DNA from: Mycobacterium sp. 852002-51971_SCH5477799-a
GTDB taxonomy: Bacteria; Actinomycetota; Actinomycetes; Mycobacteriales; Mycobacteriaceae
Length of the DNA stretch: 38,455 nucleotides
Assembly: GCF_001667145.1 (NCBI RefSeq)
Contig: NZ_LZIF01000019.1
Span: 1-38,455, forward strand
Reading direction: 5' to 3'
Part shown: positions 27,957-36,176 of the stretch, piece by piece
How positions within the stretch are numbered: position 1 is the stretch's first letter
How the letters are laid out: every line of letters starts with the position of its first letter
The notes under the pieces: generated by a model
Database searches by the model: none
Told to the model about the DNA's origin: nothing
Seen by the model: only the letters and a program-made list of their open reading frames with translations
Translations under genes and position numbers: made by a program

Positions 27957-28751
27957 GTGAGCCTGGACAAACAAATGATGCCGGTGCCCGACGGTCACCC
28001 TGACGTTTTCGATCGCCAGTGGCCGTTGCGGGTTGGCGACATCGACCGCACGGGCCGATTGCGGCTGGACGCTGCCGCCCGCCACATCCAGGACATCGGC
28101 CAGGACCAGCTGCGTGAGATGGGTTTCGAGGAGACCCATCCCCTGTGGATCGTCCGGCGCACCATGGTTGACCTGGTCCGCCCGATCGAGTTCAACGACA
28201 TGCTGCGCATGCGCAGATGGTGCTCGGGCACTTCGAACCGGTGGTGTGAGATGCGGGTTCGCATCGATGGCCGCAAGGGCGGGCTGATCGAGTCCGAGGC
28301 GTTCTGGATCAGCATCAACCGGGAAACGCAGATGCCCTCGCGCATCGCCGACGACTTCCTGGCGGGTCTGCACAAGACGACGTCCGTCGACCGGTTGCGG
28401 TGGAAGTCCTACCTCAAGCCGGGTAGCCGCGACGACGCGACGGAGATCCACGAGTTTCCGGTCCGGGTCACCGACATCGATTTGTTCGACCACATGAACA
28501 ACTCCGTCTACTGGAGCGTGATCGAGGACTACCTGGCGTCACACCCGGAGCTGCTCCAGGTGCCGCTGCGCGTCACCATCGAACACGAGGCGCCGGTGGC
28601 GTTGGGCGACAAGCTGGAGATCATCTCGCACGTCCACCCCGCCGGATCCACCGACCAATTCGGTCCCGAGCTGGCCGATCGCGTTGTTACAACGCTCACA
28701 TACGCCGTGGGCGACGACGCGAAGGCCGTCGCTTCGATCTTTGCTCGGTAA
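27957..28751 (+). CDS. Acyl-ACP thioesterase family protein (Rv0466 type)
   Basis: 264 aa, a double hot-dog fold. The first domain has DRQWPLRVGDIDRTGRLRL and an active-site-like helix; the second has VRVTDIDLFDHMNNSVYWSVIEDYL, where the D-H-N of FDHMNN matches the Asn/His catalytic pair of acyl-ACP thioesterases (FatA/FatB type). It would release fatty acids from acyl carrier protein or CoA. The GTG at 27957 is chosen; AACGGGGAGCG is a plausible ribosome site. It is divergent from ramB (156 bp) and 267 bp upstream of icl1. Confidence 0.9.
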   Translation: MSLDKQMMPVPDGHPDVFDRQWPLRVGDIDRTGRLRLDAAARHIQDIGQDQLREMGFEETHPLWIVRRTMVDLVRPIEFNDMLRMRRWCSGTSNRWCEMRVRIDGRKGGLIESEAFWISINRETQMPSRIADDFLAGLHKTTSVDRLRWKSYLKPGSRDDATEIHEFPVRVTDIDLFDHMNNSVYWSVIEDYLASHPELLQVPLRVTIEHEAPVALGDKLEIISHVHPAGSTDQFGPELADRVVTTLTYAVGDDAKAVASIFAR

Positions 28752-28832
28752 CAGGACAAGCGTCCCGGTTAATTATGCTTTGACCTGCGGCGATAGGGTT
28801 ACTGACGGGTAGCTTCTGAAACGGTTAAGTTT

Positions 28833-28860
28833 GTTAGCAAGTTAGCAAACTTCGCAAATT
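28833..28860. promoter_or_regulatory. Candidate RamB operator before icl1
   Basis: Two direct 8-bp copies GTTAGCAA (28833-28840, 28841-28848) are followed by ACTTCGCAAATT. On the reverse strand this reads AATTTGCGAAGTTTGCTAAC, resembling the AT-rich TTTGC motif recognised by RamB. It lies about 160-185 nt before the icl1 start codon. It stands out because the surrounding DNA is GC-rich. Confidence 0.6.
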
Positions 28861-28888
28861 CCGGCGATGCCGTTGCTTAAATTGGCAA

Positions 28889-28916
28889 TTGAAACGGGTA
28901 GACCGGCCCCTATGAG
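28889..28916 (+). promoter_or_regulatory. Possible icl1 promoter
   Basis: TTGAAA (28889-28894), a 16-bp spacer and TATGAG (28911-28916) give a plausible -35/-10 pair, 103 nt before the icl1 start codon and downstream of the candidate RamB operator. No transcript data support it. Confidence 0.3.
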
Positions 28917-29018
28917 CTGTGCCATCTTCGAGTTAGCACACCAGCGAAGTTGAGCCGCTAGCTACCGCCGGTGAGGCGTCCAGCACTCAGTAGTGAAGAT
29001 CGTGAAGGAGCATGCCCA

Positions 29019-30305
29019 ATGTCTGTCGTTGGCACCCCCAAGAGCGCCGAACAGATTCAGAAGGACTGGGACACCAACCCGCGTTGGAAGGATGTCACCC
29101 GGACCTACACCGCCAAGGACGTCGTCGCCTTGCAGGGCACCGTGGTCGAGGAGGCCACCCTGGCCCGCCGCGGCGCTGAGGTGCTGTGGGAGCAGCTCCA
29201 CGACCTGGAGTACATCAACGCGCTGGGCGCCCTGACCGGCAACATGGCCGTGCAGCAGGTGCGCGCCGGCCTGAAGGCCATCTACCTGTCCGGCTGGCAA
29301 GTCGCCGGCGACGCGAACCTGTCCGGCCACACGTACCCCGACCAGAGCCTGTACCCGGCCAACTCGGTGCCGCAGGTGGTGCGCCGGATCAACAACGCGC
29401 TGCTGCGCGCCGACGAGATCGCCGCGGTCGAGGGTGACACCTCGGTGGAGAACTGGTTGGCGCCGATCGTCGCCGACGGTGAGGCCGGATTCGGCGGTGC
29501 GCTCAACGTCTACGAACTGCAGAAGGCCATGATCGCCGCCGGCGTGGCGGGGTCGCACTGGGAGGACCAGCTGGCCTCGGAGAAGAAGTGTGGCCATCTG
29601 GGCGGCAAGGTGCTGATCCCGACCCAGCAGCACATCCGGACCCTGACCTCGGCCCGCCTGGCTGCCGACGTGTGCGACGTTCCGACCGTCGTCATCGCCC
29701 GCACCGACGCCGAGGCCGCCACCCTGATCACTTCCGACGTCGACGAGCGCGACCAGCCGTTCATCACCGGTGAGCGCACCAAGGAAGGCTTCTACCGGGT
29801 CCGCAATGGGCTGGAGCCCTGCATCGCCCGGGCCAAGGCCTACGCGCCGTTCTCCGACCTGATCTGGATGGAGACCGGAACTCCGGATCTCGAGCTCGCC
29901 GCGAAGTTCGCCGAGGGCGTCAAGTCCGAGTTCCCCGACCAGATGCTGGCCTACAACTGCTCGCCGTCGTTCAACTGGCGCAAGCACCTTGACGACTCCA
30001 CCATCGCGAAGTTCCAAAAGGAGCTTGCGGCAATGGGATTCAAGTTCCAGTTCATCACGCTGGCCGGCTTCCACGCCCTGAACTACTCGATGTTCGATCT
30101 GGCCTACGGCTACGCCCGCAACCAGATGAGCGCTTACGTCGAGCTGCAGGAGCGTGAGTTCGCCGCCGAGGAGCGCGGCTACACCGCCACCAAGCACCAG
30201 CGTGAGGTGGGCGCCGGTTACTTCGACCGCATTGCCACCACGGTGGACCCGACCTCGTCGACCACCGCGCTGACCGGCTCCACCGAAGAGGGCCAGTTTC
30301 ACTAG
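29019..30305 (+). CDS. icl1: Isocitrate lyase
   Basis: 428 aa. It cleaves isocitrate to glyoxylate and succinate in the glyoxylate shunt, and also acts as methylisocitrate lyase in mycobacterial propionate use. The catalytic loop EKKCGHLGG places the active cysteine at C191, the same number as in M. tuberculosis Icl1. Other active-site strings are [30 protein letters not shown] and NCSPSFNW. The ATG at 29019 gives [12 protein letters not shown] and lies 8 nt after AAGGAG. Expression is expected to respond to RamB, encoded 1.2 kb upstream. FadB2 follows. Confidence 0.98.
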   Translation: MSVVGTPKSAEQIQKDWDTNPRWKDVTRTYTAKDVVALQGTVVEEATLARRGAEVLWEQLHDLEYINALGALTGNMAVQQVRAGLKAIYLSGWQVAGDANLSGHTYPDQSLYPANSVPQVVRRINNALLRADEIAAVEGDTSVENWLAPIVADGEAGFGGALNVYELQKAMIAAGVAGSHWEDQLASEKKCGHLGGKVLIPTQQHIRTLTSARLAADVCDVPTVVIARTDAEAATLITSDVDERDQPFITGERTKEGFYRVRNGLEPCIARAKAYAPFSDLIWMETGTPDLELAAKFAEGVKSEFPDQMLAYNCSPSFNWRKHLDDSTIAKFQKELAAMGFKFQFITLAGFHALNYSMFDLAYGYARNQMSAYVELQEREFAAEERGYTATKHQREVGAGYFDRIATTVDPTSSTTALTGSTEEGQFH

Positions 30306-30316
30306 CACTCCGCCGT

Positions 30317-30380
30317 GCGTCGAGCGTGAAACTGTGGCGAATTTTCGGCCGATTCTTCGCCCTGACTTCACGTTCGGCGC
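30317..30380. repeat. 64-bp imperfect palindrome, copy 2
   Basis: Same length as copy 1 (2763-2826), 48 of 64 positions identical without gaps. The outer arms CGAGCGTGAA and TTCACGTTCGGCGC are nearly invariant, the inner arm is changed on one side, and the loop core TTTCGGC is kept. It starts 12 nt after the icl1 stop codon. Confidence 0.85.
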
Positions 30381-30400
30381 ACCCGGGACAATTGACAGCG

Positions 30401-30433
30401 CAGGCCCTGCCCAGCGATGTTGGGCGGGGCCTG
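30401..30433 (+). terminator. Stem-loop between icl1 and fadB2
   Basis: CAGGCCCTGCCCA (30401-30413) pairs with TGGGCGGGGCCTG (30421-30433) over 13 bp with one G-T pair and a 7-nt loop. It is followed by TTGCTGT, not a strong T run, so it may terminate icl1 only partly or act as an mRNA stabiliser. It lies 40 nt before the fadB2 start. Confidence 0.65.
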
Positions 30434-30472
30434 TTGCTGTCAGCCGGGCATGAAAGCAGCCAAAGGAGAAAC

Positions 30473-31327
30473 GTGCCGATCGAACGAGTGGGAGTTGTCG
30501 GGGCCGGCCAGATGGGATCCGGCATCGCCGAGGTGTCGGTCCGTGCGGGTGTCGACGTGACCGTGTTTGAGACCACCGAGGCCCTCGTCGTGGCCGGACG
30601 CAGCCGCATCGTGAAGTCGCTGGAGCGCGGCGTCAGTGCCGGCAAAGTGACCGAGCGAGAACGCGACCGGGCGCTGAGCAAGCTCACCTTCACCACCCAC
30701 CTGAAGGATCTCGCCGACCGCCAACTGGTCATCGAGGCGATCGTCGAGGACGACGCAGTCAAGGCGCAGGTCTTCGCGGAGCTCGATCGGGTGATCACCG
30801 ACCCCGACGCGGTTCTGGCGTCCAACACTTCGAGCATCCCGATCATGAAGATCGCCGCGGCCACCAAGAACCCGCAACGCGTGCTGGGTCTGCACTTCTT
30901 CAACCCCGTGCCGGTGCTGCCGTTGGTCGAGTTGGTCAGCACCCTGGTCACCGACGACGCCGCCGCCGCACGCACCGAAGAATTCGCGAGCGCGGTGCTG
31001 GGCAAGCAGGTCGTGCGCTGCTCCGACCGGTCCGGTTTCGTGGTGAATGCGCTGCTGGTGCCCTACCTGTTGTCGGCAATCCGCATGGTGGAAGCCGGTT
31101 TTGCCACCGTCGAAGACGTCGACAAGGCCGTGGTGGCGGGGCTGTCGCACCCGATGGGCCCGTTGCGGCTGTCCGACCTCGTCGGTCTGGACACCCTGAA
31201 GCTGATCGCGGACAAGATGTTTGAGGAGTTCAAGGAACCGCAGTACGGCCCGCCGCCGTTGTTGCTGCGCATGGTGGAAGCAGGCCGGCTCGGCAAGAAG
31301 ACGGGCCAGGGCTTCTATAGCTACTGA
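30473..31327 (+). CDS. fadB2: 3-hydroxybutyryl-CoA dehydrogenase FadB2
   Basis: 284 aa. It oxidises 3-hydroxyacyl-CoA (acetoacetyl-CoA/3-hydroxybutyryl-CoA) with NAD(P). The Rossmann motif GAGQMGSGIAE lies at residues about 9-19; the catalytic His is in LGLHFFNPVPVLPLVELV; the C-terminal helical dimer domain contains GFVVNALLVPYL and DLVGLDTLKLIADKM; the protein ends GKKTGQGFYSY. The GTG at 30473 (MPIERVGVVGAG) follows AAAGGAG at a good distance. Length agrees with M. tuberculosis FadB2. It is downstream of icl1, separated by the palindrome and a stem-loop. Confidence 0.96.
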   Translation: MPIERVGVVGAGQMGSGIAEVSVRAGVDVTVFETTEALVVAGRSRIVKSLERGVSAGKVTERERDRALSKLTFTTHLKDLADRQLVIEAIVEDDAVKAQVFAELDRVITDPDAVLASNTSSIPIMKIAAATKNPQRVLGLHFFNPVPVLPLVELVSTLVTDDAAAARTEEFASAVLGKQVVRCSDRSGFVVNALLVPYLLSAIRMVEAGFATVEDVDKAVVAGLSHPMGPLRLSDLVGLDTLKLIADKMFEEFKEPQYGPPPLLLRMVEAGRLGKKTGQGFYSY

Positions 31328-31356
31328 GGCGCCTGGGAGATTTCTCGCCGGGGCCG

Positions 31357-31404
31357 CAAACGATTCAGCCCCCAACGGTGATCCGTCGGGGGCTGATTGC
31401 TTTT
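31357..31404. terminator. Terminator between convergent fadB2 and pcaA
   Basis: TCAGCCCCCaACGG (31365-31378) pairs with CCGTcGGGGGCTGA (31383-31396), followed by TTGCTTTT. The arms are symmetrical apart from one A/C bulge pair, so it can serve both fadB2 and the facing pcaA gene, which ends 11 nt further on. Confidence 0.8.
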
Positions 31405-31414
31405 CGCGGGCCGG

Positions 31415-32278
31415 TTACTTCTCCAACGTGAATTGCTTGACGTCGGTGTAGCCCTCCCGGAACAGCTTGGCGCAGCCGGTGAGGTACTTCATGTACCGGT
31501 CGTAGACCTCTTGGGACTGGATGGCCAGCGCCTGCTCGCGATTCGCCTCGAGTGCCTCGGCCCACAGATCCAGCGTCCTGGCGTAGTGCAGCTGCAGCGA
31601 CTGGACGCGGGTCAAGTCGAAGCCCACGGTGACCCCGTGCTCGCCGACGGTCTGGGGTGTCGGCAGCGCGCCGCCCGGAAAAATCTCGGTCAGGATGAAC
31701 TGTGAGAACTGGACAATCTCGCGGGTCAGCGTCAAACCCTTGGCTCGGGCATCTTTGAACGAGGGCCGAACGATGGTGTGCAGCAACATCACTCCGCCGG
31801 GGGGCAGCGCTTCGTACGCCATTTTGAAGAAGCGCCCGTAGCGCTGGCGGCCGAAGTGCTCGAACGCGCCGATAGACACGATGCGGTCCACCGGCTCGTG
31901 GAACTTCTCCCATCCCTCCAGCAGCACCCGGCGGGTGCGGGGCGTGTCCATCTGATCGAAAGACTTCTGCACGTGCCCGGCCTGGTTCTCCGAGAGCGTC
32001 AGGCCGATGACGTTGACGTCGTACTTCTCGATGGCTCGCCGCAGGGTGGCTCCCCAGCCGCAACCGATGTCCAGCAGCGTCATCCCGGGCTCGAGCTTGA
32101 GCTTCCCCAGCGCCAGATCGATCTTCGCGATCTGCGCCTCCTCGAGCGTCATGTCGGCACGCTCAAAATACGCGCAGCTGTAGGTCTGGGTGGGGTCCAG
32201 GAACAGCCGGAAAAAGTCGTCGGACAAGTCATAATGAGCTTGCACGTTTCCGAAATGCGGCGTGAGCTGCACAGACAT
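31415..32278 (-). CDS. pcaA: Mycolic acid cyclopropane synthase PcaA
   Basis: 287 aa SAM-dependent cyclopropane-fatty-acid synthase that places the proximal cis-cyclopropane on alpha-mycolates. The start MSVQLTPHFGNVQAHYDLS and the end YTDVKQFTLEK agree with PcaA (Rv0470c). The SAM motif is LLDIGCGWGATL (residues about 66-77); other family motifs are YSCAYFER, IVSIGAFEHFG and TEIFPGG. The ATG at 32278 lies 53 codons inside a longer open frame; upstream of it AGAAAGG and an AT-rich TATATATAG block are seen. umaA, which separates fadB2 from pcaA in M. tuberculosis, is not present here. Confidence 0.95.
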   Translation of the reverse strand: MSVQLTPHFGNVQAHYDLSDDFFRLFLDPTQTYSCAYFERADMTLEEAQIAKIDLALGKLKLEPGMTLLDIGCGWGATLRRAIEKYDVNVIGLTLSENQAGHVQKSFDQMDTPRTRRVLLEGWEKFHEPVDRIVSIGAFEHFGRQRYGRFFKMAYEALPPGGVMLLHTIVRPSFKDARAKGLTLTREIVQFSQFILTEIFPGGALPTPQTVGEHGVTVGFDLTRVQSLQLHYARTLDLWAEALEANREQALAIQSQEVYDRYMKYLTGCAKLFREGYTDVKQFTLEK

Positions 32279-32464
32279 GTCGATACGAACCTTTCTATAT
32301 ATAGGGGGCAGGGGTAGCAGCCGAACGACGACCCCGCGACATCCCCCGATACTCCCCTGCATGCTAATACCTGCGACGGGGTGAGCCGCCCGCCAAGTAC
32401 CGTGCCTAGCCTCACACGGGAGCGCCGCAATCCCCAAAACCCGCAGGGCGGGCCGGAGCTGGTT

Positions 32465-33178
32465 TCAGGGCCCGGACCCGTCCTCTTGGGGCGGCACGAT
32501 CGGTGACGGATGGGGTTCCCCGCGGAATTTCTCCAGTGATCCGCCAACCTCGACGATTCCCTTGAGAGCGTTCCAGCTCAGCATGGTCAGGTAGTCGATC
32601 AACTCATCGCGACTCATTCGCGGGTACGACATCCACGAGTGGGTGGCCAACTGCACGCCCCCCACAATCAGGTATGCCCACGGTTCCACACCACCGGTGT
32701 CCATCCCGGCGTGTTGCATGCGACGGCGCATCAGTACCGCGAGCATGCGCGCGATGATGCGCTCGGAGTCGGCAATGACCTTGCTCTTGCTGGCCGAGCT
32801 ATTGGACATCACGAACCGGTACGGCTCGGGCTCGTTTGCGACCGTCTCGACGTACACGCGGATGACCTCGCGAGTCAGGTCGTAGCCGTCGAGCCCAGAT
32901 GTCAGTGCCCCAGCCATGTTGGGAATCAGGGTGGTTTGAGTGAACCGCATCATCACGGCCGTCGTCAGGTCGTTCTTGTCGACGAAATAGCGGTACAGCA
33001 CCGTCTTGGAGACCCCGATCTCGGCAGCGATCTCATCCATGCTCAGCGCGCCACCCAGTCGGCGAATCGCGTCGATTGTGCCGTCGACCAACTCGTTACG
33101 ACGATCCACTTTGTGTTGGTGCCAGCGCCGCTTGCGCCCGTCCATCTTGACGCTCACAGCTGTGATTCGCTCTGTCAC
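32465..33178 (-). CDS. TetR-family regulator (Rv0472c/MadR type)
   Basis: 237 aa. The N-terminal DNA-binding domain (residues about 25-72) has GTIDAIRRLGGALSMDEIAAEIGVSKTVLYRYFVDKNDL, with a strongly basic lead-in (KMDGRKRRWHQHK). The C-terminal helical domain would bind an acyl ligand. In M. tuberculosis the matching gene Rv0472c has been described as MadR, an acyl-CoA-responsive repressor of the mycolate desaturase genes desA1/desA2; the identity here rests on sequence memory and place. GTG 33178 is used; an internal ATG (MDGRKRRW) would remove 11 residues. The downstream 186-bp gap to pcaA has no clear gene. Confidence 0.9.
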   Translation of the reverse strand: MTERITAVSVKMDGRKRRWHQHKVDRRNELVDGTIDAIRRLGGALSMDEIAAEIGVSKTVLYRYFVDKNDLTTAVMMRFTQTTLIPNMAGALTSGLDGYDLTREVIRVYVETVANEPEPYRFVMSNSSASKSKVIADSERIIARMLAVLMRRRMQHAGMDTGGVEPWAYLIVGGVQLATHSWMSYPRMSRDELIDYLTMLSWNALKGIVEVGGSLEKFRGEPHPSPIVPPQEDGSGP

Positions 33179-33315
33179 GGTCGCCTAATTCCCATTCCCT
33201 AGACGCCCCTGATCTTACGGCGTGAGGGGTCGCATTCTTGCCCTAGCCGAGCGCGGGTGATACGTCGCGAACAGTGTCGTCACACTAATCGGCGGGAAAG
33301 ATAGATGATGGAGTG

Positions 33316-34695
33316 ATGACACATCGAGCCTCGGTGAGAGGCGAAGCGTCGGGCCCGCCGGTGGCGAGGCCCGTTTCGACGACGCCGTCGACCGCGGCCC
33401 GCCCCGTTCGCGCGTCCTTCGCCGAATCCTTCGCCGGCGCCGATCCCGAAGCCGACGCGCAGCGCGGGGTGGCGCTGCGCCGGATGAAGATGGTGGCACT
33501 GAGCTTTCTGATCGGTGCCACCGTCGTGTTCCTCGCCTGCCGGTGGGCCCAGGCGCATGCCAGTTTGGGCGCCTGGGTGGGGTATGTCGGCGCCGCCGCC
33601 GAGGCCGGCATGGTGGGCGCCCTGGCGGACTGGTTCGCCGTGACCGCGCTCTTCCGGCACCCGCTGGGCATCCCCATCCCGCATACCGCGATCATCAAAC
33701 GTAAGAAAGACCAGCTCGGCGAGGGCCTGGGCACGTTCGTCCGGGAAAACTTCCTCTCGCCCGAGGTCGTGGAAACCAAGCTGCGTGACGCCCAGGTGTC
33801 CGGCAGGCTCGGCAAATGGCTATCGGAGGCCGCGCACGCCGAGCGGGTGGCCAGCGAGACGGCCACGGTGCTGCGGGTGCTCGTCGAATTGCTGCGCGAC
33901 GAGGACGTCCAGCAGGTGATCGACCGCATGATCGTGCGCCGCATCGCCGAACCGCAGTGGGGCCCGCCGGTCGGACGAGTGCTGGCCACCCTACTGGCCG
34001 AGCACCGGCAGGAGGCGCTGATCCAGTTGCTGGCCGACCGGGCCTTTCAGTGGTCGCTGAACGCCGGCGAGGTCATCCAAGGCGTGGTCGAGCGTGACTC
34101 GCCGACTTGGTCGCCACGCTTCGTCGACCATCTGGTCGGTGATCGCATCCACCGCGAACTGATGGACTTCACCGACAAAGTGCGCCGCAATCCGGACCAC
34201 GAATTGCGCCGGTCGGCCACCCGCTTCCTGTTCGACTTCGCCGAGGATCTGCAGCACGACCCGGACACCATCGCACGCGCCGACGCGATCAAGGAGCAGC
34301 TGATGGCGCGCGACGAGATCGCCAACGCCGCGGCGACGGCGTGGAAGACACTGAAACGGCTGGTGCTCGAGGGTGTGGATGATCCGTCCAGCGCGCTGCG
34401 CACCCGGATCGCCGACACCGTGGTCCGCATCGGGGAATCGCTGCGCGACGACGCCGACCTGCGGGACAAGGTCGACAATTGGCTGGTCCGGGCGGCCCAG
34501 CACCTGGTCTCGCAGTATGGGGTGGAGATCACAGCGATCATCACCGACACGATCGAGCGTTGGGACGCCGAGGAGGCCAGCCGGCGCATCGAACTGCATG
34601 TGGGCCGTGACCTGCAATTTATCCGGATCAACGGGACCGTGGTCGGTTCTCTGGCGGGTTTGGTGATCTACGCCGTCGCGCAGTTGTTGATCTAG
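33316..34695 (+). CDS. DUF445 family membrane protein (Rv0473 type)
   Basis: 459 aa. An N-terminal membrane segment (about 60-78, VALSFLIGATVVFLACRW) and a second (about 88-110) contain the DUF445 hallmark GALADWFAVTALFRHPLG and IPHTAIIKRKKDQLG. A long helical middle part follows (about 130-430), and a C-terminal membrane segment (VVGSLAGLVIYAVAQLLI) closes the protein. The function of DUF445 proteins is not known. The start is uncertain: GTG 33313 directly precedes ATG 33316, and the latter is used; a GTG at 33334 is also possible. Confidence 0.88.
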   Translation: MTHRASVRGEASGPPVARPVSTTPSTAARPVRASFAESFAGADPEADAQRGVALRRMKMVALSFLIGATVVFLACRWAQAHASLGAWVGYVGAAAEAGMVGALADWFAVTALFRHPLGIPIPHTAIIKRKKDQLGEGLGTFVRENFLSPEVVETKLRDAQVSGRLGKWLSEAAHAERVASETATVLRVLVELLRDEDVQQVIDRMIVRRIAEPQWGPPVGRVLATLLAEHRQEALIQLLADRAFQWSLNAGEVIQGVVERDSPTWSPRFVDHLVGDRIHRELMDFTDKVRRNPDHELRRSATRFLFDFAEDLQHDPDTIARADAIKEQLMARDEIANAAATAWKTLKRLVLEGVDDPSSALRTRIADTVVRIGESLRDDADLRDKVDNWLVRAAQHLVSQYGVEITAIITDTIERWDAEEASRRIELHVGRDLQFIRINGTVVGSLAGLVIYAVAQLLI

Positions 34696-34715
34696 CGGAC
34701 TTTCTAGCAGTGCTA

Positions 34716-34743
34716 ACAAGTGCTTGCAATAGCAAGCACTTGT
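34716..34743. promoter_or_regulatory. Perfect palindrome upstream of the XRE regulator
   Basis: ACAAGTGCTTGC - AATA - GCAAGCACTTGT: two perfect 12-bp arms around a 4-bp centre, 46 nt before the start codon at 34790. TAGTAAT just downstream could be the -10. Position and symmetry fit a dimeric repressor site, most simply for the XRE protein encoded next. It lacks a T run, so it is not a terminator of the upstream gene. Confidence 0.8.
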
Positions 34744-34789
34744 AGTAATCTGGGCGCGTCAACACCAGTCAGCCGACCAGGAGCACGCC

Positions 34790-35206
34790 ATGACGCCCGA
34801 GGAGAAGCTCTCCGCCAAGGTGTCCAACGCTGCCTCCGACATGGCCTCTGACATCGGCAGTTTCATCCGCAGCCAGCGGGAACTCGCGCAGGTGTCGGTG
34901 CGCCAACTGGCCGAAAAGTCCGGGGTCAGCAATCCATATCTAAGCCAGGTGGAGCGCGGGTTGCGTAAGCCCTCCGCCGATGTCTTGAACCAGATCGCGA
35001 AGGCCCTTAGGGTCTCCGCCGAGGTTCTCTATGTGCGCGCCGGGATTCTCGAACCCAGTGACAAAAGTCAGGTACGGGACGCGATCGTCACTGACACTGC
35101 GATCACCGAGCGGCAAAAGCAAATCCTGCTCGACATTTATTCATCGTTCACGCAGCAAAACGAATCGATCCAAGAGGAGTGTCCGACCGAATCCGACAGC
35201 GAGTGA
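34790..35206 (+). CDS. XRE-family transcriptional regulator (Rv0474 type)
   Basis: 138 aa. The helix-turn-helix lies at residues about 25-80 (IRSQRELAQVSVRQLAEKSGVSNPYLSQVE, then LRKPSADVLNQIAKAL). The C-terminal helix (TAITERQKQILLDIYSSF) followed by an acidic tail is typical of this small actinobacterial group. A copper-responsive role acting on rpoB has been proposed for Rv0474 of M. tuberculosis; that is recalled knowledge, not visible here. The ATG follows AGGAGCACGCC. The perfect palindrome upstream suggests autoregulation. It lies between the DUF445 gene and hbhA. Confidence 0.93.
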   Translation: MTPEEKLSAKVSNAASDMASDIGSFIRSQRELAQVSVRQLAEKSGVSNPYLSQVERGLRKPSADVLNQIAKALRVSAEVLYVRAGILEPSDKSQVRDAIVTDTAITERQKQILLDIYSSFTQQNESIQEECPTESDSE

Positions 35207-35482
35207 TCGTCCGCTTCACCCGCGTCGTGACCCATCTGAACTGGGACAATGCGCGAGAAGGTGGGGACGGTCACATCGCGGTCGCGAGTAGGTGATGTAT
35301 AGACGACCGGCCGTCGGGGTTACCCCAGAGGGAAGGACCTACCGGTTCCAGCTGATCTGGACAAACTTTCCGGCACTGGCGGCCCCAGTTGCGAAGGAGA
35401 CGTTTGCACCTAACTTCTCGATCAGACAGCTAACAACACCGAATAACGCCGATAGCGAAAACGCATCATGAAAGGAAAGACC
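35207..35482. other. Intergenic region carrying the hbhA promoter
   Basis: 276 bp with no credible gene. It is less GC-rich towards the hbhA start (AACAACACCGAATAACG and similar), as expected for a promoter and leader, but no -10/-35 pair, operator or terminator could be assigned with confidence. Confidence 0.5.
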
Positions 35483-36088
35483 ATGGCGGAAAACACCAAC
35501 ATCGAAGATTTGCGGGCGCCGTTGCTCGCAGCGCTGGGCGCGGCCGACCTGGCCCTGGCCACCGTCAACGACCTGATTGCCGGCCTGCGGGAGCGCGCCG
35601 AAGAGACCCGCACCGAGACCCGCACCCGGGTCGAGGAGCGTCGCGCTCGCCTGACGAAGCTCCAGGAGGACCTGCCCGAGCAGTTCACCGAGCTGCGCGA
35701 CAAGTTCACCACCGACGAGCTGCGCAAGGCGGCCGAGGGCTACCTGGAGGCGGCGACCACCCGGTACAACGAGCTGGTGGAGCGCGGCGAGGCGGCCCTG
35801 CAGCGGCTGCGTAGCCAGACCGCGTTCGAGGACGCGTCCGCGCGCGCCGAGGGCTACGTCGACCAGGCCGTCGAGCTGACGCAGGAGGCGCTCGGCACCG
35901 TCGCTTCGCAGACCCGCGCGGTCGGCGAGCGCGCCGCCAAGCTGGTTGGCATCGAGCTGCCGGGCAAGGCCGAAGCGGCCCCCAAGAAGGCCCAGAAGGC
36001 CGTCGCCAAGAAGGCCCCGGCCAAGAAGGCCCCGGCCAAGAAGGCTCCGGCCAAGAAGGCCCCGGCCAAGAAGGTCACCCAGAAGTAG
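35483..36088 (+). CDS. hbhA: Heparin-binding haemagglutinin HbhA
   Basis: 201 aa surface adhesin binding heparan sulfate on epithelial cells. It starts [19 protein letters not shown], with a hydrophobic N-terminal segment but no signal peptide; residues about 40-150 form a long coiled coil (heptads with many Glu/Arg/Leu). The C-terminal heparin-binding tail consists of five AKKAP-type repeats followed by KKVTQK. The lysines are methylated in known HbhA proteins. Length is close to the M. tuberculosis protein (199 aa); the repeats differ in number and spacing. ATG 35483 is used, after AAAGGAAAG; an earlier in-frame ATG at 35468 overlaps that site. Confidence 0.97.
   Translation: MAENTNIEDLRAPLLAALGAADLALATVNDLIAGLRERAEETRTETRTRVEERRARLTKLQEDLPEQFTELRDKFTTDELRKAAEGYLEAATTRYNELVERGEAALQRLRSQTAFEDASARAEGYVDQAVELTQEALGTVASQTRAVGERAAKLVGIELPGKAEAAPKKAQKAVAKKAPAKKAPAKKAPAKKAPAKKVTQK
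36005..36079 (+). repeat. 15-bp tandem repeats in the hbhA 3' end
   Basis: Five units of GCCAAGAAGGCCCCG-type sequence at 36005, 36020, 36035, 36050 and 36065 (the fourth-codon C changed to T in the third, the last ending GTCACC). They encode the AKKAP repeats of the heparin-binding tail and are likely to vary in number between strains. Confidence 0.9.
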
Positions 36089-36106
36089 CACCTGAAGTCC
36101 CACGAC

Positions 36107-36150
36107 GTTCGGCTCCGAGTCGCCTCCGGGTGACTCGGAGTCGACGTTTT
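36107..36150 (+). terminator. Stem-loop terminator after hbhA
   Basis: CTCCGAGTC (36113-36121) pairs with GACTCGGAG (36132-36140) around a 10-nt loop, followed by TCGACGTTTT. It begins about 20 nt after the hbhA stop codon. Confidence 0.7.
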
Positions 36151-36176
36151 GGCGGGTGCCCGCATACCCTTAAGGC

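Noticed and set aside
36005..36079. CRISPR-like repeat array
   Set aside because: The 15-bp units are contiguous, without spacers, and are in-frame codons of hbhA.
35339..36103. 254-codon open frame antisense to hbhA with a [13 protein letters not shown] repeat
   Set aside because: The apparent repeat is the reverse reading of the 15-bp AKKAP-coding units.
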